Source of the DNA: Campylobacter canadensis | GTDB taxonomy: Bacteria; Campylobacterota; Campylobacteria; Campylobacterales; Campylobacteraceae | Assembly (NCBI RefSeq): GCF_013177655.1 | Contig: NZ_CP035946.1 | Span: 620,001-684,000 of the forward strand | Direction of reading: 5' to 3' | DNA length: 64,000 nt | Shown: piece by piece, positions 35,764-45,637 of the stretch | Numbering within the stretch: the first letter of the stretch is position 1 | How the letters are laid out: each line of letters opens with the position of its first letter | The notes under the pieces: generated by a model | Databases searched by the model: none | The model's input: the letters and a program-made list of their open reading frames with translations, nothing else | Told to the model about the DNA's origin: nothing | Program-made: the position numbers and the translations under genes

Positions 35764-37476
35764 TTGAGCAATATTAATAAATTAAAAGAAATTATCAATA
35801 TAAAAGATGTAATAAGTAATTATATTCAAGTTATTAGCAAAGGTCATAATAGTGTTTGTGTATGCCCTTTTCATGCTGATAAAAACCCTAGTATGCAAAT
35901 TAGCGAAGAAAAAGGATTATTTCATTGTTTTGGCTGCGGTGCTAGTGGAGATGCTTTTAGCTTTGTGCAAAAATATAAAAATGTAGATTTTTTAGAAGCT
36001 TTAAAAGAAATTGCTGCTATGTATAATTTTAATCTTGATATGAATAAAAATACCCCTAGAATTCAAAATGAAGCCTTAGTAGTTTTAAACGAATATTATG
36101 TAAATGAGCTTAATGTAAGAACTCAAATGCTAAATTATTTAACTTCTCGTAAAATTAATAGAGATTTAAGGGTTAAATTTTGTTTAGGTTATGCACCAAG
36201 CACTAAAGACACAAAAAGAATTTTACAAAAAGCAAATATAAGCGAAGAACAAGCTTTTAAACAAGGGGTTTTAAAAAAATCAGAACATGGTTATTTTGCG
36301 TCTTTTATTGAAAGAATAACCTTTCCAATTTATGATGCAAACGGTGTTTTAATAGCATTTGGAGCAAGGACGCTAAATGCAGACAATCCTGCAAAATATG
36401 TAAATTCTCCTGCTTCAAAATTATTTAATAAAAAAGAAATCTTTTACGCTTATCATCTTGCAAAAAGTAGTATAAATAAAGAAAAAAAGATAATAATTTG
36501 CGAAGGATATATGGATGTAATTAGCTTACACGCAGCAGGATTTACTTATGCTGTAGCGGTTTTAGGTACAGCGCTTACAGCTTATCATTTAAGATTAATT
36601 AAAAAAGATTGCTTTGTTCAGCTTTGCTTTGATAAAGATAACGCAGGGCAAAATGCTGCTTTTAAATCAGCATTATTATTTACTCAAAATAATTATAACG
36701 GCGAGGTAATTACCTTAAAAGAGTTTAAAGACCCAGCAGAATTTGTTGAAAATGATAAAATCCTATCTTTGCATAAAGAGTTTAAAACAGGGCAAAATTT
36801 AATTAGTTTTTGTATTGAATATATTTTTAAAAATTCTTTAAAACTTGCATCAATGCAAGATTTTGCCTTAATGAAATTTGAACCATTTGCTATAAAAGAA
36901 GCTTATGCTTTAGTGCTAGATTACACAAAAAAATTAGAACCTTATTTAGCAAGCGAGCATTTAAGTATGTTTTGTAAAAAATATAATTTAAATTATGAAT
37001 TGTTAAATAACATAAAAATTCCAAAAGTACTTGCAAAAGCAAATACAAAGTTAAGTTCAGTTGAAGCTTGTGTTTTGTATTTTTTAGCAATTTCAAAAAC
37101 AGATTTAAATGAATTAATTATAAAGGATAATTTCACTCAAAAAAATTTAATTGAGAAAATATGCAATTTAGAATTTTCAGACCCTATGCTTTTAGATTTT
37201 GTAAATAATGCACATTATAGTTGGAAAATTAATGATATGTGTGCTTTTTTATGTAATTTAGCAGTTTTATATAAAAATAATAGCGACCTAGTAAAACAAA
37301 TATTATTTAAAGAATTTATAAATGCTTTAAACATCAATACAAGCATAATTTACAGTAAAGAAAAATTATTTACTGCTTATAAAATATTTTTAGATATTTT
37401 GCATTTTTCAAATAGCTATGAAGATGAAAAAAATATAATAAGAATGCAAATAAAAAAATTAGGAGAAGATAAATAA
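35764..37476 (+). CDS. dnaG: DNA primase
   Basis: Synthesises RNA primers for replication. The N-terminal zinc-binding domain is CPFHADKNPSMQIS with HCFGCGASGDAF. The TOPRIM core contains IICEGYMDVISLHAAG and CFDKDNAGQNAAF with the metal-binding acidic residues. A C-terminal helicase-binding region follows. 570 residues is normal. The start is TTG at 35764, with AAGGA 6 bases upstream; no ATG fits the conserved N-terminus. The stop base pair overlaps the ATG of the next gene by 1 nt. Confidence 0.95.
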   Translation: MSNINKLKEIINIKDVISNYIQVISKGHNSVCVCPFHADKNPSMQISEEKGLFHCFGCGASGDAFSFVQKYKNVDFLEALKEIAAMYNFNLDMNKNTPRIQNEALVVLNEYYVNELNVRTQMLNYLTSRKINRDLRVKFCLGYAPSTKDTKRILQKANISEEQAFKQGVLKKSEHGYFASFIERITFPIYDANGVLIAFGARTLNADNPAKYVNSPASKLFNKKEIFYAYHLAKSSINKEKKIIICEGYMDVISLHAAGFTYAVAVLGTALTAYHLRLIKKDCFVQLCFDKDNAGQNAAFKSALLFTQNNYNGEVITLKEFKDPAEFVENDKILSLHKEFKTGQNLISFCIEYIFKNSLKLASMQDFALMKFEPFAIKEAYALVLDYTKKLEPYLASEHLSMFCKKYNLNYELLNNIKIPKVLAKANTKLSSVEACVLYFLAISKTDLNELIIKDNFTQKNLIEKICNLEFSDPMLLDFVNNAHYSWKINDMCAFLCNLAVLYKNNSDLVKQILFKEFINALNINTSIIYSKEKLFTAYKIFLDILHFSNSYEDEKNIIRMQIKKLGEDK

Positions 37477-38444
37477 TGAAAGCCTTAGCCTTATTTAGTG
37501 GCGGACTTGATAGTATGCTTTCTATTGCAACTATCGTAAAGCAAAATATAGAAGTAGAAGCCTTATTTTTTTACACAGGTTTTGGACCTAGCAATTTTGA
37601 ATTATTAGAAAAAAGAGCAAAAATGGCTGGAGCTAGTTTTAGTGTAGTAGATATTACAAATTCATATTTGCAAGAAGTGCTTTTTAATCCAAAATACGGT
37701 TATGGCAAGGCTATAAATCCTTGTATTGATTGCCATGCTTTTATGTTTAAGTGTGCTTTGATGATGCTTAAAGAAAAAAATGCTTCTTTTGTGATAAGCG
37801 GAGAAGTTTTAGGGCAAAGACCAATGAGTCAAAGAAGCAGTGCTTTAAAGAGTGTAAAGAATTTAAGTGGAGATGAAAATAATCTTATTTTAAGACCACT
37901 TAGCGCTAAATTACTTGAAGAGAGCATACCAGAAAGCAAAGGCTGGGTTGATAGAAACAAATTATTAGATTTTAGCGGTAGAAGTAGAACAAGGCAAATG
38001 CAACTTGCAAAAGAGTATGGCTTTAACGATTATGAAAGCCCTGCAGGTGGGTGTTTATTAACCTTACAAGCTTACAAAAATAAAATTCTTGATTTTAATA
38101 AATACGATAGCTTAAAAGCAAGTGATATTGCTATGCTTAAACTAGGTAGGCATTTAAGATTGCCTAATGGAGCTAAGATGGTTATTTCTCGTAATGAAGA
38201 AGAAGGTAATAAAATGCTTGAAGCAAAAAAAGATACTAATTTAATAGAAATTTTTACAAATAAATTAGGAGCTATTTCTTTGCTTAGTAAAGATGCTTGC
38301 AAGGAAGATATTTTACTTGCTTGTTCTTTAGCCTTAGCATATTCAAAAAATACTGATATAGAAAATGAGTGTTTGTTTAACGAACAAAAATATATTTGCA
38401 AAGCAGCAAATAAAGAAGAAGCTAGTAAATATTTTATAGTTTAA
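37476..38444 (+). CDS. PP-loop ATPase, MnmA/ThiI-like family
   Basis: 322 residues. The N-terminal PP-loop ALFSGGLDSMLS marks an N-type ATP pyrophosphatase as in tRNA thiolases and QueC. CIDCHAFMF (two Cys and His) and RRPMSQRS-like segment (GQRPMSQRSS) plus SPAGGCLLT follow the pattern of an epsilonproteobacterial family often labelled tRNA 2-thiouridylase-like. Possible role in tRNA sulfur modification; the catalytic cysteine pair would be C-x2-C near 87-90 and the C in AGGC. Coupled to dnaG. Function not proven for this branch. Confidence 0.75.
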   Translation: MKALALFSGGLDSMLSIATIVKQNIEVEALFFYTGFGPSNFELLEKRAKMAGASFSVVDITNSYLQEVLFNPKYGYGKAINPCIDCHAFMFKCALMMLKEKNASFVISGEVLGQRPMSQRSSALKSVKNLSGDENNLILRPLSAKLLEESIPESKGWVDRNKLLDFSGRSRTRQMQLAKEYGFNDYESPAGGCLLTLQAYKNKILDFNKYDSLKASDIAMLKLGRHLRLPNGAKMVISRNEEEGNKMLEAKKDTNLIEIFTNKLGAISLLSKDACKEDILLACSLALAYSKNTDIENECLFNEQKYICKAANKEEASKYFIV

Positions 38445-38450
38445 GAAAAA

Positions 38451-38467
38451 TTGGAACACATTTTGCT
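38451..38467 (+). promoter_or_regulatory. Sigma-54 promoter of flgG2-flgG
   Basis: TTGGAACACATTTTGCT matches the -24/-12 consensus: GG at 38453-38454 and GC at 38465-38466 with the required 10-base spacing. It lies 37 bases before the flgG2 ATG and 7 bases after the preceding stop. In C. jejuni RpoN with FlgSR drives this rod operon. Confidence 0.9.
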
Positions 38468-38503
38468 ATTTTATTCTTATAAAATATTTTTTTAGGAAGT
38501 AAA

Positions 38504-39313
38504 ATGCAAAATGGTTATTATCAAGCAACCGCAGGTATGGTTACACAGCTTAATCGTTTAAATGTAATTTCAAACAATTTAGCAAATTTAAATACAGCTG
38601 GTTTTAAAAGTGATGATGTTGTAATTGCTGATTATAAACGCTTATTTGAAGAGCATATGAAGCAAACTCCAATAAAAGATAACACAAAAGATGCAGCAAA
38701 ATACATAAATCAAACCCTAACTCGTATGCCAAATATTGATATTACTTATTCTGATTTTTCACAAGGCGCTTTAAAATATACAAATAATTCATTAGATTTA
38801 GCATTACAAAAAAGTGATTTGTTTTTTATGGTTCAAGCTAGTGATGGCAGTGTGAAATTTACTAAAAATGGTTCTTTTTCTATTGATGATGAAGGTTTTT
38901 TAGTTACAAAAAACGGAGAAAGAATTTTATCAAATTCTTATTTTGATGACCCAGCAAATTCAGCAATTGCAATTGATGATAATGCCTTAATTACAGTTGA
39001 TAGTAATGGAAATATTTATCAAGACGGACAATTAGCTAATTCTTTATTTATCGCAAAGGTAGATGATGTTAGAGCCTTAAGAAAGGTTGGAGATAATTTA
39101 TATAAATTAGATGATTTAACCACAATGCAAAATACAAATGAATCAAATAGTGTAAGAAGCGGATATTTAGAAATGAGTAATGTAAATGCAGTTACTCAAA
39201 TGAGTGAATTAATTGAAACTCATCGTTTAGTAGAAGCGTATCAAAAGGTTATGACATCTCATATGGATGATTTAAATCAAGAAGCAATTAATAAATTAGC
39301 AAGTACAAAATAA
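38504..39313 (+). CDS. flgG2: Flagellar proximal/distal rod protein FlgF/FlgG2
   Basis: Rod component of the flagellar basal body, exported by the flagellar type III system without a cleaved signal. The N-terminal rod motif reads ATAGMVTQLNRLNVISNNLANLNTAGFKSD in two parts, and the C-terminal part (RSGYLEMSNVNAVTQMSELIETHRLVEAYQ) is the paired helix of axial proteins. 269 residues corresponds to C. jejuni FlgG2 (Cj0697), which serves as FlgF. Transcribed from the sigma-54 promoter together with flgG, 12 nt downstream. Confidence 0.92.
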   Translation: MQNGYYQATAGMVTQLNRLNVISNNLANLNTAGFKSDDVVIADYKRLFEEHMKQTPIKDNTKDAAKYINQTLTRMPNIDITYSDFSQGALKYTNNSLDLALQKSDLFFMVQASDGSVKFTKNGSFSIDDEGFLVTKNGERILSNSYFDDPANSAIAIDDNALITVDSNGNIYQDGQLANSLFIAKVDDVRALRKVGDNLYKLDDLTTMQNTNESNSVRSGYLEMSNVNAVTQMSELIETHRLVEAYQKVMTSHMDDLNQEAINKLASTK

Positions 39314-39325
39314 TAGGAGTAAATA

Positions 39326-40114
39326 ATGTTAAGAAGTCTTTATACAGCAGCAACAGGAATGATAGCACAGCAAACTCAAATAGATACAACATCTCATAAT
39401 ATTGCCAATGTTAATACAATGGGATATAAAAAAAATAGGGCAGAATTTGCTGATTTAATGTATCAAGTAATGGACTATGCAGGAACAAGCACAAGTACAA
39501 CCACAAAAAGCCCAACAGGTATAGAAGTTGGTTTAGGTGCAAGACCAAATGCAATTACAAAAATATTTACTCAAGGTTATTTTAAAGAAACAGGCAATGA
39601 TTTAGATATGGTTATTGCAGGTAATGGTTTTTTTCAAGTTCAGCTTCCTGATGGAACAACAGCTTATACTAGAAATGGAGCTTTTAAGCTAGATAGTGAT
39701 GGGGCTATTGTAAATAGTGATGGATATAGGCTTTTACCAGAAATGAATGTACCAGAAGATGCGCTTAGTATTTCAGTTGGTGTTGATGGAACGGTAAGCG
39801 TTATTCAAGCAGGAAATACAGAAGCAACTCAAATAGGTCAAATTGAATTAGTAAATTTTATAAACCCTAGTGGCTTACACGCTTTAGGAGATAATAACTT
39901 TTTAGAAACAGGCTCAAGTGGAGCTCCTATTGCAGGAGTTGCAGGGCAAAATGGTTTAGGGCAAATTAAACAGCATTTTGTTGAGATGAGTAATGTTCAA
40001 TTAGTTGAAGAAATGACAGATTTAATCACAGGTCAGCGTGCTTATGAGGCAAATTCAAAGGCGATTACAACAAGTGATGAAATGTTAAGCATTGTAAATG
40101 GGTTAAAACGCTAA
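39326..40114 (+). CDS. flgG: Flagellar distal rod protein FlgG
   Basis: Distal rod of the flagellum. N-terminal LRSLYTAATGMIAQQTQIDTTS followed by HNIANVNTMGYKKNRAEF is the FlgG signature. The middle has GVEVGLGARP-like segment (GIEVGLGARPNAI), and the C-terminal MSNVQLVEEMTDLITGQRAYEANSKAI closes the axial helix pair. 262 residues is the standard length. The stop shares a base with the ATG of the following small gene, so three genes form one sigma-54 unit. Confidence 0.96.
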   Translation: MLRSLYTAATGMIAQQTQIDTTSHNIANVNTMGYKKNRAEFADLMYQVMDYAGTSTSTTTKSPTGIEVGLGARPNAITKIFTQGYFKETGNDLDMVIAGNGFFQVQLPDGTTAYTRNGAFKLDSDGAIVNSDGYRLLPEMNVPEDALSISVGVDGTVSVIQAGNTEATQIGQIELVNFINPSGLHALGDNNFLETGSSGAPIAGVAGQNGLGQIKQHFVEMSNVQLVEEMTDLITGQRAYEANSKAITTSDEMLSIVNGLKR

Positions 40115-40521
40115 TGAAAAAAATTATATTTATTTTTAGCTCTTGCCTTGCTTTGATTATGATTGCAAGGTGTGCTTTAGCTTATGATTTAGATTATCCA
40201 GGAGATAGCATTCCACTTAGTGAGCAAGAAAATTGGAGCGACCCAACTGTACCTGATGATTTATTAGGCGTAAAACAAAGATTAGAAGAATTACAAAAAC
40301 AACTAAATATTAATGAAGAAAATATGCAAAAAGCACCAATAGAGCAAAAAAAACAAAATAATTCTAATATTAATAATACAAATAAAAAGGGTGTTTTTGA
40401 AATTAATGTTTATGATGAAAAAGGCAGAGCTATAAAAGAAAATAAAGAAAAAAATCCTAAGCAAGAAAAAAAAGAAAAAGAAGAAAAACAAAATAAAGCT
40501 TTTGAAATAAAAATTTACTAG
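40114..40521 (+). CDS. Exported low-complexity Lys/Glu/Asn-rich protein linked to flgG
   Basis: 135 residues with a signal peptide (KKIIFIFSSCLALIMIARCALA). The mature part has a short conserved-looking head (YDLDYPGDSIPLSEQENWSDPTVPDDLLGVKQRLEELQKQL), a coiled-coil-prone stretch, then a disordered K/E/N-rich tail ending in FEIKIY, which repeats FEINVY about 40 residues earlier. I do not recognise the family. Coupling to flgG by a 1-base overlap suggests a role in rod or basal-body assembly in the periplasm. The Cys in the signal does not form a good lipobox. Confidence 0.65.
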   Translation: MKKIIFIFSSCLALIMIARCALAYDLDYPGDSIPLSEQENWSDPTVPDDLLGVKQRLEELQKQLNINEENMQKAPIEQKKQNNSNINNTNKKGVFEINVYDEKGRAIKENKEKNPKQEKKEKEEKQNKAFEIKIY

Positions 40522-40540
40522 TTTAAATACTAGTAAATTT
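40511..40540 (+). terminator. Hairpin terminating the flgG operon
   Basis: 11-bp perfect stem (40511-40521 with 40530-40540) overlapping the stop codon, 8-nt loop. The right arm ends in ATTT but no long T run follows. Confidence 0.55.
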
Positions 40541-40642
40541 CATAAAATTAAATTATTAATTAATTTTTAATGTGAAGTTTAAATTCAATTTTTTTATTTA
40601 TAATCCCTAATTTTTAAGCAAAAAATAAAAAAAAGGGAAAAT

Positions 40643-41944
40643 ATGCAAGAATTTTTTAAATTTAAAGAATTAAATACAAATTATAAAACAGAAATAATAG
40701 GTGGTCTTACAACCTTTGTTACTATGGCTTATGTTTTAGCAGTTGTGCCTAAAATGCTTACTAATGCTGGTTTTGATATACATACAGCCTTAGTTTTAGT
40801 TAGTATTAGCATAATTATTAGTACTCTTGCTATGGGTATTTTTACAAACCGTCCTTTTGCAATAGCGCCTGGTCTTGGGTCGGTTGCAGTTGCGGTATCT
40901 ATGGTGAGCGAAAATTCTTTTAGTACTGGAGTTATGGCAGGGGCTATTTTTTTAAGTGGGATTATTTTTATGCTTGTAACTTTTTTAGGTTTAAGACAGC
41001 TTTTAATTAATGCAATTCCACCTGCTTTAAAATATGCAATAAGTGCTAGTGTTGGTTTATATATTGCTTTTATTGGCGCTAGAAGTGCTGGACTTATTGT
41101 AGCGGGCAAAAAATCTTTAGTTTGGGGAGATTTAGCGAGTAAGGGAGTGTTAGTTTGTGTTTTTGGTTTTATAATCTTACTTATTTTGCAAGCAAAAAAA
41201 GTGCCTGCAAGTATAATAATTAGCATTATTTTATCTACTATTTTATCTATTTTAATAGGTCATAGTCAAATGCCAAGTTCATTTTTTGCTTTACCGATGA
41301 ATCCAATTAGTGCTATTTCACAAAGAATATCTGAATTTGATTTTTTAAATTCTTTATCTTTTAGCATTATTCCTTTTGTTATTGCACTTTTTATTCCTGA
41401 TTTTTTTAGCACCTTTGGGACAATTTTAGGTGTTGGAACTAAGGCAGGATTTTTTGACAAAAATGCAAATATGCAAGGTATTGATAAATGTTTTAAAATT
41501 GATGCAAGTGCTACTGCTGCAGCTGGAGTTGTTGGGGTGCCTTGTTTATGTACTTATCTTGAAAGTAGTGCAGGGGTGGTTGCTGGGGCAAGAAGCGGCT
41601 TTTCAATGCTTGTTGTTAGTTTTTGTTTTTTACTTGCTATGTTTTTTACACCTTTAGCTATTATGGTGCCAAGTGCTGCTAGTGCACCTGCTATTATTTA
41701 TATTGGCATTTGTATGTTTATGGGTATTAATAAGATAAATAATGATGATTTTACAGAGATGTTTCCTGTTTTTGTTTGCGTTGTTTTTACTATTCTTGCT
41801 AGTAATATTGCTAATGGAATTTGTGTTGCAATACCTGTTTATGTATTGCTTAAAATTGCTAAAAAAGATTTTTCTTTTTCACCACTTTTATATGTGATGT
41901 GTTTTATTAGTTTTATGTATTTTTATACATTGATAGCAAGATAA
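40643..41944 (+). CDS. NCS2 purine permease (AzgA/PbuG type), second copy
   Basis: 433 residues with the same family blocks as the permease at 30151: LTTFVTMAYVLAVVPKML, FAIAPGLGSVAVA, FIPDFFSTFGTILGVGTKAG, and YLESSAGVVAGARSGFS. The overall identity between the two is moderate, so they are old paralogues with probably different base preference. The typical DSIGT of the family is replaced by DFFST. Single gene with a GGGAAA ribosome site. Likely imports adenine, hypoxanthine, guanine or xanthine. Confidence 0.88.
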   Translation: MQEFFKFKELNTNYKTEIIGGLTTFVTMAYVLAVVPKMLTNAGFDIHTALVLVSISIIISTLAMGIFTNRPFAIAPGLGSVAVAVSMVSENSFSTGVMAGAIFLSGIIFMLVTFLGLRQLLINAIPPALKYAISASVGLYIAFIGARSAGLIVAGKKSLVWGDLASKGVLVCVFGFIILLILQAKKVPASIIISIILSTILSILIGHSQMPSSFFALPMNPISAISQRISEFDFLNSLSFSIIPFVIALFIPDFFSTFGTILGVGTKAGFFDKNANMQGIDKCFKIDASATAAAGVVGVPCLCTYLESSAGVVAGARSGFSMLVVSFCFLLAMFFTPLAIMVPSAASAPAIIYIGICMFMGINKINNDDFTEMFPVFVCVVFTILASNIANGICVAIPVYVLLKIAKKDFSFSPLLYVMCFISFMYFYTLIAR

Positions 41945-41984
41945 AATTAAAAAATAATTAATTTTACTTTAATTTTATTTTAAA

Positions 41985-41990
41985 TATAAT
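41985..41990 (+). promoter_or_regulatory. -10 element for the 1196-residue secreted protein gene
   Basis: TATAAT followed by GTAGCAT, 25 bases before the ATG at 42016; AAAGGAT is the ribosome site. Confidence 0.6.
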
Positions 41991-42015
41991 GTAGCATTTT
42001 AAAAAAAGGATAAGA

Positions 42016-45000
42016 ATGAAGAAGGTTTTTTATTCAAAAATTGCTTTATTGTTTTTAAGCACTTATTTATATGCAGCAAGTTGTGTTAATGGAAATCCTG
42101 TTAAAGGCGGAACTGATGATTATTTATCAGGAACTTGTGCTTTTGGAGAATTTATAGATATTAAAGAAGTTGCAGGCTATAAAAATGGGCAGATTAATTT
42201 AATTTATGATGTTTCAGCTTGGAATTCTTCTAAGGCTATGAATAATGTTTGGGGTGGTATTATTCCTTATAATAATTTAGATATAAGAAATATTATAAAA
42301 GACAATAGAGAGTATGACGATATTTGGCTTAATAATAAAAAATATATACAAAAAGGTGGTATAGGATATATACAAACAAGCAACGATATAATTTCATCAG
42401 GTCTAATTGGTAAAAAATTAGCTATTGCTAATGATGAAGATATTTTATTTTCTTTAATTCCTTATAGGGATAGGTCACAGCCAAGAAATGAATTTCATTG
42501 TACAGGCGACAAGTCAAAAAAATGTATGATGGTGGATAAGTGGGACGTTTCAAATATTTATTATCAAACCGCTAAGGTTACTCCTGTTGTAGGAGTGATA
42601 GGAGAAACTGGTGGAATTGCAACAGCTTTTGGACTTTATCCTTATGCTTTAGAATTTAAAAATAAATGGGATTCTCCAACCAAAAGAGCCTATAAGTTAA
42701 TAGATGCTATTCATGATAGTGCAATTAGTGTTTATGTGCAAACTTCTAGTGGTAGATATGTAAGTTTAAACAAAACACTAATAGATAATAATGGAAATAC
42801 TATTTTACCTTATGATTACACAAACAATCATACTTATGATACCATTAGAATGCTTGATACTAGAAATAAGGTTGCGGATATTCCATACAATAATGCTTAC
42901 TATTTTGGCTATATAAGAAATGAAGTAAATAGTGTTTCTCATCCACATGAAATTATTATCCCATCATTATTCGCACTTGAAAATTCGAGAACACTTTTAA
43001 ATTATGGTGTTAGAACATTTAAAAAATGTAAGCAAAATTTACTTTATAAAATACAAATTCACTCAGCAAAAATAAATGGAAAATATGGACAATATAATAT
43101 TTATAACGATGGACATGCACATGATAGTTTTAAAGCACAAACATTATATTTACCAACAAATTGTACTAATGGTGATAAATCAGATGGCAGTCCTACAGGT
43201 TGTGGTACTTATGAATTTGCTATTAATAGTGAATCAGAACCAGCAATCTTTTTCGTATTACAAGATGGTTCAAAAGATGCTGATGCAATTGATTGCTTAT
43301 CAGCTCCAAATGTAAAAATAAACACAGCTTGGATAGATAATAACTCAACTGATAATTTTAAATTTGGCAAAGAAAACACATCAGCAGGTAAGGGTGTTTA
43401 TACTATTTTAAATGGTGATACTACTTATGTTCGTTTAGATTTTTCTTCTTTAAACAATAATGATGAAACCAATGAGCTTGATAAGGTTTTAGACCCTAAT
43501 GATACATTCAGTGAAAGAGAAGCAAGATATATTTCTATTGATGTTGGTAATATAAAAAGCAATCAAGAAATGCAAGAGCATTGTAAACGATATGGAATTT
43601 CTTGTGATAATAACACTACATATTTTACTTATTCTTATGCACAAGCACCAAATGGTACTTTAGCAAATTATGATTTAGGAGCTTATATTGGTGATGAAGA
43701 AATTGCTAAAGGTTTACACGGTTATACATATAAGGCGATGTGTGAGTATGTAAATAGAAAAAATAAAGGCAAAGATGGTTATACACCTTGTAACAGCGAA
43801 CAACATTCAAATGAGATTTTTTATAAATATACAGATGCTACAATAAGATTTAATGCTTTAACTACAGCAGAAAGCGATTTAGCAAGAAGAGAATTTAAAA
43901 TTAAATTTTATAGAGATATTAATAATCTTGCTGATGGTGGGAAGATAATTAAGCATATTCCAATTACTGTTAGACCAAAAAGTATGAATATAAAAGACAT
44001 TCACTCTTGTGCTATTTTTACAAATTGTTTTCCAAACGAAAATATTGGCTCTCAAACAGAACAATTATCAAGCAATAATACAATTTATCATGATGGTGTG
44101 AGTTATGTTTTTGTAATCGGTGAATATAAATTAAAAGTCTTTGATAGCAAGGGTAATCCTTATTATTTTAACATAGCTCAAGGCTCAAAAAATGCTAATG
44201 CGATTTCTTATCCAAATAATACAAGAAATATTCCAGCAACAGGCCGTTCTCATAATTTAACTATCATTAATCCTTTTGCTACAACCAATGCTAATGTTAT
44301 TGTTAAAGAAGAGCATATTAGAAAATTTTTAGATGAATTTAAAGCTAAAAATAATGAATTTAAAGATTATAAATATACTGATTCTTGCATTGATAATAAC
44401 GAGTATGTAGATAAAATTACAGCAAATACAGCAATAGAGCATAAAATTTATTGTCAAACTCCGCTAGAAAGAGAAATAAGCCCAAAAATAACAGGTGTTA
44501 CAAATAAATTTATTATTAAAGATAATATTGATAAAGATGCAAGAGCTAATGTATTTATTACAAGTAATCCTGAAGAATTTAAGTATAGAATTTATCCTCA
44601 AATACAAAGCTTAGCAGCAAATGATATTAATGTTTCAAGATATTTTCCAAAAGCATTAAATATTGAGTTAAAATTAAATTTTAACGATAGTGTTAAAGAT
44701 GAGAATAAATTAAATTTAGATTTTGATAACGAAACTTTTATTGGAAACGAATATAGAGCATTTAGCACATCAAGCAAGGTAGAAAAAAATAATTTTTCTT
44801 TTAATGTAGAGCTTGATAGCGAAGCATTAAATCAAAATTATGATACAGCTTTAAAAGAAGCTAGTGATATTTGTAAAGATGACTGCACTACAAGTTGGTT
44901 AATAGATAAAACAACAAATAAAAAATATGCTCATATTGAAAAAAATAAAGCTATTACAGAAGAGCTTAGATATAACGCAAGATTGGCTCAAGCAAATGAT

Positions 45001-45606
45001 AATGCAGTTGAAATTCCACTTGCATTAACTTATACAAAAAAGCAAAATGCGCTTAGGTTAGATTCGCTAGATTTTATAATTGATGAAACAAAGAATAATA
45101 ATTCAAGTTTTACATCAACAAAAATTAAAGAAAACATTCCTGTTAATACTCTTTTTGTTAGCGCAGTTGCAATGTTTAAAGATAAAAAAGCTGATACAGG
45201 TGCAAAAAAAGCAAATATGAATACAAATGATGTGTGGTTGCATTATATTGATAAGGGCGGTATATTTAGACCTTTTGCCTACTTAAAGACTGATAATAAA
45301 AGTGATGATTGGAAAATAACTAAAGCAGAACTTGATAATAAAAAGCAGGTTGATTGCGATGATAATACGCCTTGTTATAGAATTTTAAATTCTAGTAATG
45401 AGGTTCCAGGACTTGAAGATAAAATTAAATATAGTTCAGATTATCAATCTAGTGTTAAATTATTAAAAGTTGGCGCAAAGGTTAGCGGCTTGGAGATTGA
45501 GCTAAATAACGATATGAAAAAATTACAATATGTAAAAGATACAATTCACTGCTATGGTGGTTTATTTAACTGCGATTCAAGATGGACTGTTGAATTTGTA
45601 AAATAA
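42016..45606 (+). CDS. Very large secreted-type protein, unknown function
   Basis: 1196 residues. An N-terminal signal (KKVFYSKIALLFLSTYLYA) is followed by a cysteine; cleavage after Ala is likely, though a weak lipobox (YAASC) is possible. The mature part is rich in Asn, Asp and Tyr and has about 25 cysteines, often in close pairs (CTGDKSKKC, CKDDC, CDDNTPC). This suggests a disulfide-linked extracellular or outer-membrane protein. I recognise no known domain. The C-terminal ~270 residues match the fragment at 1-882. Monocistronic: own promoter, long palindromic terminator after it. No G-tract. Base composition equals the rest of the window, so no sign of recent transfer. Confidence 0.8.
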   Translation: MKKVFYSKIALLFLSTYLYAASCVNGNPVKGGTDDYLSGTCAFGEFIDIKEVAGYKNGQINLIYDVSAWNSSKAMNNVWGGIIPYNNLDIRNIIKDNREYDDIWLNNKKYIQKGGIGYIQTSNDIISSGLIGKKLAIANDEDILFSLIPYRDRSQPRNEFHCTGDKSKKCMMVDKWDVSNIYYQTAKVTPVVGVIGETGGIATAFGLYPYALEFKNKWDSPTKRAYKLIDAIHDSAISVYVQTSSGRYVSLNKTLIDNNGNTILPYDYTNNHTYDTIRMLDTRNKVADIPYNNAYYFGYIRNEVNSVSHPHEIIIPSLFALENSRTLLNYGVRTFKKCKQNLLYKIQIHSAKINGKYGQYNIYNDGHAHDSFKAQTLYLPTNCTNGDKSDGSPTGCGTYEFAINSESEPAIFFVLQDGSKDADAIDCLSAPNVKINTAWIDNNSTDNFKFGKENTSAGKGVYTILNGDTTYVRLDFSSLNNNDETNELDKVLDPNDTFSEREARYISIDVGNIKSNQEMQEHCKRYGISCDNNTTYFTYSYAQAPNGTLANYDLGAYIGDEEIAKGLHGYTYKAMCEYVNRKNKGKDGYTPCNSEQHSNEIFYKYTDATIRFNALTTAESDLARREFKIKFYRDINNLADGGKIIKHIPITVRPKSMNIKDIHSCAIFTNCFPNENIGSQTEQLSSNNTIYHDGVSYVFVIGEYKLKVFDSKGNPYYFNIAQGSKNANAISYPNNTRNIPATGRSHNLTIINPFATTNANVIVKEEHIRKFLDEFKAKNNEFKDYKYTDSCIDNNEYVDKITANTAIEHKIYCQTPLEREISPKITGVTNKFIIKDNIDKDARANVFITSNPEEFKYRIYPQIQSLAANDINVSRYFPKALNIELKLNFNDSVKDENKLNLDFDNETFIGNEYRAFSTSSKVEKNNFSFNVELDSEALNQNYDTALKEASDICKDDCTTSWLIDKTTNKKYAHIEKNKAITEELRYNARLAQANDNAVEIPLALTYTKKQNALRLDSLDFIIDETKNNNSSFTSTKIKENIPVNTLFVSAVAMFKDKKADTGAKKANMNTNDVWLHYIDKGGIFRPFAYLKTDNKSDDWKITKAELDNKKQVDCDDNTPCYRILNSSNEVPGLEDKIKYSSDYQSSVKLLKVGAKVSGLEIELNNDMKKLQYVKDTIHCYGGLFNCDSRWTVEFVK

Positions 45607-45637
45607 GTTTAGAGCATTAAAGCTTTAGGCTTATTTT

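Noticed and set aside
40729-41226. 165-residue frame opposite the second purine permease
   Set aside because: Lies fully antisense to a clear membrane-protein gene; the hydrophobic composition is a shadow of that gene.
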